Shown here piece after piece: positions 1 through 5,864 of a DNA stretch of 9,602 bases; positions within the stretch are counted from its first letter, which is position 1, and every line of letters begins with the position of its first letter. The stretch is from Bacteroidota bacterium (GTDB lineage Bacteria; Bacteroidota; Bacteroidia; Chitinophagales; Chitinophagaceae): positions 1-9,602 of the forward strand of contig JAEZRB010000043.1 in NCBI GenBank assembly GCA_023412975.1, written 5' to 3'. Under the pieces are notes generated by a model. That model saw nothing but the letters and a program-made list of their open reading frames with translations. It did not search any database and had not been told where the DNA came from. A program made the translations under genes and the position numbers.

Positions 1-550
1 GAATTCATCAGGAGTGTTCGTGAACGGGATCCGGGTGGAACAGGCGGATATCAATGCTTCTAACGGGGTCATCCACCGGATTGAGAAAGTGCTTATGCCA
101 GCCACTGGCGACCTGGTTGCGACCGTGCAGACTGCAGGTTTGGGACTTGACTCACTGGTAAAAGCAGTACTGAGAGCGAGCAATGGCGCTGGAGGAGATC
201 CCTCATTAATCACAGCCCTTCAGACCGGTCGCCTGACAGTTTTTGCGCCGGTGAACGCTGCATTCACCCAACTGCTACAGGCGCTGGGACTTAATGATAT
301 CAATGAAGTGCCCGTGCCAACGCTGGTAGCGGTGTTGAAATACCACGTTGTACCCGGACGTGCTTTTTCATCAGATCTCGCTAATGGCTCGCTTGCCATG
401 CTGGCAGGTGGAAGCACTACAATTAGCATTTCAGGTACTCCATCCATAAGTGGTAGCGGGAATGCAGGTCTTAAGGCCAATATCACTAACACGAATATCA
501 TGGCAAGAAATGGAGTTGTTCATATCATAGATCGCGTGCTATTACCATAA
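1..550 (+). CDS. Fasciclin (FAS1) repeat protein, 3' part only
   Basis: The reading frame is open to the left edge (first full codon at base 2), so this is the C-terminal part of a longer protein; the GTG at 14 is not a credible start. About 182 residues are visible. The first ~35 are the tail of one FAS1 domain, ending in the typical AsNGviHxIxkVLMP block. A complete second FAS1 domain follows, with the H1-type block TVFAPVNAAF, the central YHVVPG block, and the closing NGVVHIIDRVLLP block just before the TAA stop. FAS1 domains are extracellular or cell-surface adhesion modules, so an exported or lipid-anchored protein is inferred; the signal peptide would lie outside the window. It is separated by 86 bp from the carotenoid operon and has no evident functional link to it. 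Ligand and exact role are unknown. Confidence 0.88.
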   Translation, partial: NSSGVFVNGIRVEQADINASNGVIHRIEKVLMPATGDLVATVQTAGLGLDSLVKAVLRASNGAGGDPSLITALQTGRLTVFAPVNAAFTQLLQALGLNDINEVPVPTLVAVLKYHVVPGRAFSSDLANGSLAMLAGGSTTISISGTPSISGSGNAGLKANITNTNIMARNGVVHIIDRVLLP

Positions 551-636
551 CCACCCATAGATGTCTCATCAGAAAAGGTTTGGTTTCGGGGAAATATTTA
601 TTTGGATTGTATAGATAATATATTATAAATTTAAAC
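551..636 (+). promoter_or_regulatory. Candidate promoter/operator region of the carotenoid operon
   Basis: This is the only sizeable gap upstream of the seven-gene run, so the operon promoter is inferred to lie here. The right half (about 591-636) is strongly AT-rich. TTTATTTG at 597-604 is one mismatch from the Bacteroidota -7 consensus TAnnTTTG, but the TTTG at 579-582 sits only 14 bp upstream, shorter than the usual ~19-21 bp, so the match is weak. A sigma70-like alternative is TTGGAT (602-607) with TATAAA (624-629), 16 bp apart, which would give an almost leaderless mRNA. No convincing rho-independent terminator for the fasciclin gene is seen, only an AACC/GGTT pairing of four bases. No clear ribosome binding site precedes the ATG at 637, as is usual in this phylum. 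Confidence 0.35.
615..626. repeat. Perfect 12-bp palindrome ATAATATATTAT, possible operator
   Basis: The sequence ATAATATATTAT equals its own reverse complement and ends 10 bp before the regulator's ATG. MerR-family dimers, including CarH-type proteins, bind dyad sites overlapping promoters, so this is a plausible autoregulatory operator. Because it is built only of A and T in an AT-rich stretch, chance is a real alternative, and it does not resemble a CarH operator known to me. Confidence 0.3.
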
Positions 637-1536
637 ATGGACTTATTTTCAATCTCCCAGCTGGCCCGGTATTCGGGTATTAAAGCACATACAATTCGTA
701 TTTGGGAGCAGCGTTACGATGCCCTGAAGCCAAACCGTTCTGAAGGAAATACACGGTATTATGATAGCACACAATTACGTCGGTTGTTAAATATAGTAAG
801 TCTTTCCGGTTCCGGGTACAGGGTGTCGGAACTCTGTGAAATGCCGGATAAAAAGCTTTTCGAACTGGTAAACAAAACGACCAGTGAACGGATTGATACT
901 GCCGCAAAAACTGAATATTATATCTCGCAATTGATCGCTGCGGGAATGTCTTACGACGAGAATCATTTTGAAAAGATTTACTCAAGTTGTTTTGTAAGGT
1001 ATGGAATGAAAGACACCTACACCCTGGTGATTTATCCTATGCTTGTCCGCGTGGGACTGATGTGGGCGGGTGATGCCATTCCACCGGCAAACGAACATTT
1101 TATCAGCAACCTCGTCAGGCAAAAACTATTCACCGCTATCGATTCACTTCCACCAGCTGCAAAAGGATCAGAAAAGTGGGTACTCTATTTGCGCGAAAAT
1201 GAGTTTCATGAGATAGGACTGTTGTTTGCCAGTTACCTTTTAAGGCTATTTGGCCAGCAGGTGCTTTACCTCGGTGCCGATGTGCCGTTCGAATCACTGA
1301 GTAATTCGGTAAAACAGATCAGACCGGATTACCTGTTGTTTTTCCTGGTCCATAATGATCTGCCGGAAGAAGTAGATCAGTATACAGCAGATCTGCGAAA
1401 AATATTTCCCGGGAAAAAAATTTTTGTGGCAGCTGATGAATTCCTGCTGAACCAGTTGAATATACAGGGCAGGATACAGGGATTAAGATCAGTGGAAGAA
1501 TTGGAAAATTTTCTAACAGTGAAAAGTATTGCGTAA
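637..1536 (+). CDS. carH: CarH/LitR-like MerR-family regulator with cobalamin-binding domain
   Basis: The 299-residue product is inferred to be a DNA-binding repressor that senses light through adenosylcobalamin. Residues ~4-70 form a MerR-type winged helix-turn-helix (FSISQLARYSGI, then TIRIWEQRY and NTRYY). Residues ~85-170 form the helical-bundle B12 cap with W143-x9-E153-H154, the signature of CarH proteins. Residues ~181-295 form the Rossmann-like B12 domain with E189-x-H191-x-x-G194, where H191 would be the lower axial cobalt ligand, followed by YLGADVP. The residue after W143 is Ala144, where Thermus CarH has His132, its second axial ligand after illumination. The later Gly-Gly typical of B12 domains appears as Ala265-Ala266. 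It is the first operon gene, 11 bp before crtI, so autorepression and carotenoid control are likely. The ATG at 637 gives the full MerR N-terminus. A light-independent B12 or protein-only repressor is the alternative. Confidence 0.87.
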   Translation: MDLFSISQLARYSGIKAHTIRIWEQRYDALKPNRSEGNTRYYDSTQLRRLLNIVSLSGSGYRVSELCEMPDKKLFELVNKTTSERIDTAAKTEYYISQLIAAGMSYDENHFEKIYSSCFVRYGMKDTYTLVIYPMLVRVGLMWAGDAIPPANEHFISNLVRQKLFTAIDSLPPAAKGSEKWVLYLRENEFHEIGLLFASYLLRLFGQQVLYLGADVPFESLSNSVKQIRPDYLLFFLVHNDLPEEVDQYTADLRKIFPGKKIFVAADEFLLNQLNIQGRIQGLRSVEELENFLTVKSIA

Positions 1537-1547
1537 TTTATAATCAA

Positions 1548-3038
1548 ATGGCGCGTATAGCAGTGATAGGATCTGGTTTTGCAGGCCTGAGCTCGGCTGC
1601 CTATTTATCGGCAGCCGGACACCAGGTAGATGTATTTGAGAAGAATGCTACGGCCGGTGGGCGTGCCAGGCAGTTTAAAACAGATAATGGTTATGTATTC
1701 GATATGGGACCCAGCTGGTATTGGATGCCGGGCGTATTCGACCGGTTCTTCCAGGATTTCGGATACAGGGTTTCCGATTTTTACCAGCTGGAACTGCTTG
1801 ATCCGTCATTTGAAATGGTGTTTGATACCGGTAAATTGAAAATACCCGCGGATTATGATCAGCTTCGGGACCTGTTTGAATCCATCGAACCAGGAAGTGC
1901 GAACCGGCTTGACCGGTTTATGAAAGAAGCCCGCTTTAAATATGAGGCCGGTATGGAAAAACTTGCTTATAAGCCGGGACTGTCATGGACTGAATTTGCT
2001 GACCGGGACTTATTAAAAGGTTTATTTCGACTACAGGTATTTTCCTCATTTAGTAAGCATGTAAGAAAATATTTCACACATCCCTGGTTGGTTTCGTTAA
2101 TGGAATTTCCGGTACTCTTCCTGGGTGCCATGCCATCGGAGACGCCGGCGCTTTACAGCCTGATGAACTACGCAGGGCTGAAGCTCGGCACCTGGTACCC
2201 AATGGGTGGGTTTGGAAAACTGATCGAAGCGATGATAGAGGTTGCGAGCCGTCAGGGAGTTCGCTTTCATTTCAATGCCCCTGTTGAACAGATACATATT
2301 GATAACGGTATCGCTTCGGCTATCGTGGTAAAGGGGAAACGAATGTCATACGATGCCGTGGTGGCCGCGGCCGATTACCAGCACATCGAAAGTCAGTTAT
2401 TGCCGACTGAATTTCGAAATTACCCGGATTCTTATTGGGAGAAAAAGACCCTGGCGCCTTCCTGCCTGATCTATTTTATCGGGCTGAAAAGGAAAACAAA
2501 CCTGCCGCATCACACACTTTTTTTTGAAGAAGATCTTTGGCAACACTCACTTGAAATTTACAAAAATCCCCGCTGGCCAACTCGTCCTCTTTTCTATAGC
2601 TGTTGCCCTTCAAGGACTGATCCATCTGTAGCACCTGAGGGTAACGAGAATCTTTTTTTATTAATGCCCATCGCGCCCGGTCTGGATGATGATGAACAAA
2701 CCAGGGAAAAGTATTTTGAGATCATGATGCGTCGCCTACAGGATTATACGGGCTATGATCTTAAAGAGCATATAGACTACAAGAGATCATATTGCATCCG
2801 GAATTTTATTGAAGATTATAATGCACTTAAAGGAAATGCCTATGGACTCGCCAATACCCTTTTGCAAACCGCCATTTTAAAACCAAGGGTGCGGAACCGG
2901 AAAGTTCCGAACCTTTTTTATGCCGGGCAACTTACTGTACCGGGGCCAGGGGTACCTCCTGCCCTGGTCTCCGGTAAGATAGCTTCCACTCAATTACAGA
3001 AATACCTAAACGCGGTTATACATGAAACGATTGTTTGA
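1548..3038 (+). CDS. crtI: Phytoene desaturase, CrtI type
   Basis: The 496-residue length is normal for CrtI-family flavoprotein desaturases, which convert 15-cis-phytoene to all-trans-lycopene at the membrane face. The N-terminus has the FAD dinucleotide-binding fold: G8-x-G10-x-x-G13 in AVIGSGFAGLSSA, the ribose-binding acidic residue E31 in DVFEKN, and AGGRAR at 36-41. The C-terminus carries the CrtI signature around 456-480 (LFYAGQLTVPGPGVPPALVSG). A four-step lycopene-forming activity is inferred from the neighbouring cyclase and hydroxylase; the number of desaturation steps cannot be read from sequence. The ATG at 1548 sits directly before the nucleotide-binding motif and 11 bp after the regulator. 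The 3' end overlaps crtB by 17 bp. A T8 run at 2518-2525 lies inside the gene but the frame is intact. A carotenoid ketolase/isomerase relative is less likely given the crtB partner. Confidence 0.95.
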   Translation: MARIAVIGSGFAGLSSAAYLSAAGHQVDVFEKNATAGGRARQFKTDNGYVFDMGPSWYWMPGVFDRFFQDFGYRVSDFYQLELLDPSFEMVFDTGKLKIPADYDQLRDLFESIEPGSANRLDRFMKEARFKYEAGMEKLAYKPGLSWTEFADRDLLKGLFRLQVFSSFSKHVRKYFTHPWLVSLMEFPVLFLGAMPSETPALYSLMNYAGLKLGTWYPMGGFGKLIEAMIEVASRQGVRFHFNAPVEQIHIDNGIASAIVVKGKRMSYDAVVAAADYQHIESQLLPTEFRNYPDSYWEKKTLAPSCLIYFIGLKRKTNLPHHTLFFEEDLWQHSLEIYKNPRWPTRPLFYSCCPSRTDPSVAPEGNENLFLLMPIAPGLDDDEQTREKYFEIMMRRLQDYTGYDLKEHIDYKRSYCIRNFIEDYNALKGNAYGLANTLLQTAILKPRVRNRKVPNLFYAGQLTVPGPGVPPALVSGKIASTQLQKYLNAVIHETIV

Positions 3039-3858
3039 TAAACTTTCAGCAGATGTCAGTAAGCTGACGACACGCAGTTACAGCACCAGCTTTTCGATGG
3101 GCATTTTCTTTTTACATAAAGATCTGCGCGACTCGATATATGCGATCTATGGATTTGTACGGCTGGCAGATGAGATTGTCGACAGTTTCGAAGGATATAA
3201 CAAGGTTTTTCTGCTCGAGAAACTAAAGTCAGACACACGAGACGCTATTGAACACAGGATTTCCACCAATCCTATTCTCAATTCTTTCCAGGCTGCAGTA
3301 CATAAATACCAGATCGAACCGGAACTTATCAGCCTTTTTATACAAAGCATGGAGATGGACCTGGAAAAAGTGGAATATAACACCGCCTCCTACCAGCGGT
3401 ACATACTAGGGTCGGCAGAAGTGGTGGGATTGATGTGTCTTCATGTTTTCTGCGAAGGCGACAGGAAAATTTACGAGGAGTTAAAGCCTTATGCCATGAA
3501 ACTCGGCGCCGCGTTTCAAAAAGTCAACTTTCTTCGTGATATGAAAGATGATTATGAGATATTGGGTCGCAGTTATTTTCCGAATATCGAGATCGCCGCG
3601 TTTTCATACGATGCCAAATTAGCTATTGAAAAAGAAATAGAGGAAGATTTTGCGATCGCCTATGAGGGTATAAAGAAATTACCCTATTCCTCACGCGGTG
3701 GTGTTTACCTGGCATATGTATACTATCGCTCCCTTTTCAAGAAAATCAAACGCCTCCCACCCCATCGCGTTTTATCTGGTAGGATCAGGATCCATAATGG
3801 TCGAAAACTAGGCCTGATGCTGAACAGCCTTTTTGAATATAAAATGAACCTATTGTAA
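3022..3858 (+). CDS. crtB: Phytoene synthase
   Basis: The 278-residue squalene/phytoene synthase family protein condenses two geranylgeranyl diphosphates head-to-head to phytoene, the first committed step of the pathway. The substrate-entry motif YSTSF is at 20-24. The two Mg-diphosphate binding Asp motifs are D50-E-I-V-D54 and D173-M-K-D-D177, the latter within NFLRDMKDDYE. The ATG at 3022 lies inside the end of crtI (17-bp overlap); it is preferred because the next Met (residue 26) would remove the YSTSF motif. The overlap suggests translational coupling so that CrtI and CrtB are made together. A dehydrosqualene synthase (CrtM) is the main alternative, but the downstream beta-cyclase and CrtZ point to the C40 pathway. 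The GGPP synthase that would supply it is not in the window. Confidence 0.95.
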   Translation: MKRLFDKLSADVSKLTTRSYSTSFSMGIFFLHKDLRDSIYAIYGFVRLADEIVDSFEGYNKVFLLEKLKSDTRDAIEHRISTNPILNSFQAAVHKYQIEPELISLFIQSMEMDLEKVEYNTASYQRYILGSAEVVGLMCLHVFCEGDRKIYEELKPYAMKLGAAFQKVNFLRDMKDDYEILGRSYFPNIEIAAFSYDAKLAIEKEIEEDFAIAYEGIKKLPYSSRGGVYLAYVYYRSLFKKIKRLPPHRVLSGRIRIHNGRKLGLMLNSLFEYKMNLL

Positions 3859-3895
3859 ATCTGACACAATATTTGAGGTATAAACTAACTATATC

Positions 3896-4363
3896 ATGAG
3901 CAACATTTTCATCTACATCCTGGTCACCATTGCAGCTTTCGCCGGTATGGAGGTCATCGCGTGGTTTACACATAAGTATATCATGCACGGGTTGCTATGG
4001 CGGCTCCACAAAGACCACCATAATAAGGAGTCGAAAGGTTTTTTTGAGCATAATGATTTCTTCTTTTTAATTTTTGCTATTCCTGGAGTCATTTGCCTCC
4101 TGGTCGGCATGCGGCAGGGTTATAATTTTATTTTTTGGATCGGGATGGGTATCACACTCTATGGCCTGGCTTATTTCCTGGTGCACGACATATTTATTCA
4201 CCAGCGGTTTAAAATCTTTCGAAATACCAATAATCGTTATTTCAAAGCGATTCGAAGAGCACATAAAGTGCATCACAAACACCTCGACAAAGAAGAGGGC
4301 GAATGTTTTGGTATGTTATGGGTACCATTTAAGTATTTAAAGTCATCAAATAAAACGCTGTGA
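3896..4363 (+). CDS. crtZ: Beta-carotene hydroxylase, CrtZ type (fatty acid hydroxylase superfamily)
   Basis: The 155-residue membrane protein is a non-haem di-iron hydroxylase that adds 3- and 3'-hydroxyls to beta-ionone rings, giving zeaxanthin by way of beta-cryptoxanthin. All histidine clusters are present: H26-x4-H31, H38-x-x-H41-H42, H97-x4-H102 and H123-x-x-H126-H127. Hydrophobic segments lie at about 4-24, 55-71 and 77-96. Length matches bacterial CrtZ. A 37-bp gap separates it from crtB, the widest inside the operon, with no ribosome binding site or promoter I trust. Its TGA overlaps the GTG start of the cyclase by 4 bp. The hydroxylase call is firm; the exact product depends on the cyclase, and no ketolase is visible here. 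Confidence 0.94.
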   Translation: MSNIFIYILVTIAAFAGMEVIAWFTHKYIMHGLLWRLHKDHHNKESKGFFEHNDFFFLIFAIPGVICLLVGMRQGYNFIFWIGMGITLYGLAYFLVHDIFIHQRFKIFRNTNNRYFKAIRRAHKVHHKHLDKEEGECFGMLWVPFKYLKSSNKTL

Positions 4364-5085
4364 AGGAGTACACCTATTTATTAGTCAACTTTTTTACGGT
4401 AATCATCCCGCTGTTGTTCTCTTTTCACCCACGGCTCCGTTTTTACCAGGCCTGGCGGGCGTTTTTTCCGGCTGTGATACTGAGCGGGCTGGTCTTTATA
4501 GTTTGGGATGCATATTTCACTTCCATCGGTGTGTGGGGATTCAATGATCAATACCTTACAGGCATACGTATTGGGAACCTCCCGGTAGAAGAAGTTTTGT
4601 TTTTCTTTTGTATCCCCTACGCCTGTGTATTTACCTATTATTGTCTTAGCCTGCTAATTAAGATCGATATGGCACAAAAATGGGAAGACAGTGTAACATG
4701 GGCACTTGTCGCAGCGCTATTCATAGCCGGCATTGTTTATTATCAGCGTGTTTACACAGTCACAACTTTCTGGAGTCTTATGATCCTGTTGCTGTTCACA
4801 AGGTATATTCTCAAAGCCAGGTGGCTTGGCAGGTTTTATTTCGTATATGCCATACTGTTGCTCCCGTTTTTGATCGTCAATGGTGTGCTGACCGGTACAG
4901 GACTGGAATCTCCCGTCGTTTGGTATAACGAATCGGAAATAATGGGCTTCAGGATCGGAACAATTCCTCTTGAGGATGTTTTTTACGGGATGGGCCTGAT
5001 ACTACTCAACCTGTTGATCTTTTTGCCGCTTTTGGAAAAACAAAAACCGGAATTGCGGCGGGAACTGGTAATTCATTCAAAATAA
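4360..5085 (+). CDS. Lycopene beta-cyclase, fused CrtYc-CrtYd type
   Basis: The 241-residue integral membrane protein belongs to the lycopene cyclase domain family, related to the heterodimeric CrtYc/CrtYd of actinobacteria and the cyclase half of fungal bifunctional enzymes, not to the FAD-dependent CrtY. It would close both ends of lycopene to give beta-carotene. Two copies of one unit are visible: W59-G-F-N followed by RIGNLPVEE (70-78), and W188-Y-N followed by RIGTIPLED (198-206). The acidic P-x-E-(E/D) motifs are the expected catalytic sites. Seven or so hydrophobic segments can be seen, at about 5-21, 35-54, 79-100, 113-127, 136-150, 159-175 and 207-225. The start is a GTG sharing GTGA with the crtZ stop; no ATG lies nearby in frame, and the N-terminal membrane segment begins right after, so the GTG is chosen. 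Confidence 0.9.
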   Translation: MKEYTYLLVNFFTVIIPLLFSFHPRLRFYQAWRAFFPAVILSGLVFIVWDAYFTSIGVWGFNDQYLTGIRIGNLPVEEVLFFFCIPYACVFTYYCLSLLIKIDMAQKWEDSVTWALVAALFIAGIVYYQRVYTVTTFWSLMILLLFTRYILKARWLGRFYFVYAILLLPFLIVNGVLTGTGLESPVVWYNESEIMGFRIGTIPLEDVFYGMGLILLNLLIFLPLLEKQKPELRRELVIHSK

Positions 5086-5087
5086 AT

Positions 5088-5864
5088 ATGATGAAAAGAA
5101 GTCTACTGATATTGAATATAGTCGCATTGGTAGTTACAATTATTGTCAATTATTTGTCCAATACGGGCTACTTCAATGGCGAGACCATGTCCTCTGTATC
5201 TGACAGGTATGAAAACTTTTTTACGCCGGCGGGATACGCTTTTTCTATCTGGGGACTTATTTATCTTTCACTGTTGGCATTCCTTGTTTACCAATTCAGG
5301 TTATCTGCACGCGATCAGCAAAACGATATTAAAACGATCGGGGCCTGGTTTATCATCAGTTGTATCGCTAATTCTGCCTGGGTTGTTGCCTGGCTGTATG
5401 ACCAGATCGGGCTTTCTGTTCTGATCATGGCGCTACTTTTCATTTGTCTTGCGCAGATAATAGTTAGATTGAATATTGCCACAACATCTGCACCACTCCA
5501 AAGAAAACTTCTGGTATATTTCCCCTTCTCCATTTACATCGGCTGGATTTCCGTTGCATTGATTGCCAACATAGCCGCATGGCTCACAAAAATGGGCTGG
5601 GATGGCTGGGGCATCAGCGAGTCTTCGTGGGCTGTCATTATGATCATTATTGCCGGGTTAGTGAACCTTTTCGTTCTTTGGAAAAGAAACATGGGAATGT
5701 TTGCACTCACTGGCGGTTGGGCCCTGGCGGCGATTGCGGTTGCAAATTGGGACACGGCATCAACCGTGGCAACTGTTGCGATAGCAACGGCAGTTGTGCT
5801 AATACTTAGTGTGTTGATCCATGCATTTGCCGGCAGAAAAAAGCCGCTACACGCGATCTCATGA
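5088..5864 (+). CDS. TspO/MBR-like tryptophan-rich membrane protein, C-terminally extended
   Basis: The 258-residue protein has about eight hydrophobic segments (near 5-22, 46-70, 85-104, 107-127, 141-166, 180-198, 203-220, 226-247) and 12 Trp. The first five fit the TspO/MBR fold: FTPAGYAFSIWGLIY (45-59) resembles the family's F-x-P-P-x-x-x-F-x-x-V-W block, N95-x-x-W98 sits in segment 3, and FPFSIYIGWIS (145-155) matches the conserved segment 5. Classical TspO is about 160 residues with five helices, so the last ~80 residues with three more helices are extra. TspO proteins bind porphyrins and related ligands, and Rhodobacter sphaeroides TspO negatively affects carotenoid and photosynthesis genes; whether this distant member does either is unknown. 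It starts 2 bp after the cyclase stop and overlaps the photolyase start by ATGA. The ATG at 5088 is followed by a second ATG at 5091, equally possible. Confidence 0.8.
   Translation: MMKRSLLILNIVALVVTIIVNYLSNTGYFNGETMSSVSDRYENFFTPAGYAFSIWGLIYLSLLAFLVYQFRLSARDQQNDIKTIGAWFIISCIANSAWVVAWLYDQIGLSVLIMALLFICLAQIIVRLNIATTSAPLQRKLLVYFPFSIYIGWISVALIANIAAWLTKMGWDGWGISESSWAVIMIIIAGLVNLFVLWKRNMGMFALTGGWALAAIAVANWDTASTVATVAIATAVVLILSVLIHAFAGRKKPLHAIS

Noticed and set aside
220..501. 93-codon open frame on the - strand opposite the fasciclin gene.
   Set aside because: It lies wholly inside a conserved FAS1 domain on the other strand and has no recognisable product or upstream signals.
551..600. Rho-independent terminator after the fasciclin gene.
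   Set aside because: Only a four-base AACC/GGTT pairing was found, with no GC-rich stem followed by a T-run.
2518..2525. T8 run in crtI (plus a T7 run at 2653-2659 and an A7T5 tract at 1414-1425 in the regulator) as possible slippage or phase-variation sites.
   Set aside because: All frames continue intact through the tracts with conserved protein on both sides, the tracts encode ordinary Phe/Lys codons, and runs of this length are common in moderately AT-rich genomes.
3859..3895. Possible internal promoter before crtZ (AATATTTG resembles TAnnTTTG).
   Set aside because: The match has one mismatch, the -33 partner would fall in crtB coding sequence without a clear TTG at proper spacing, and no transcript evidence can be read from sequence.
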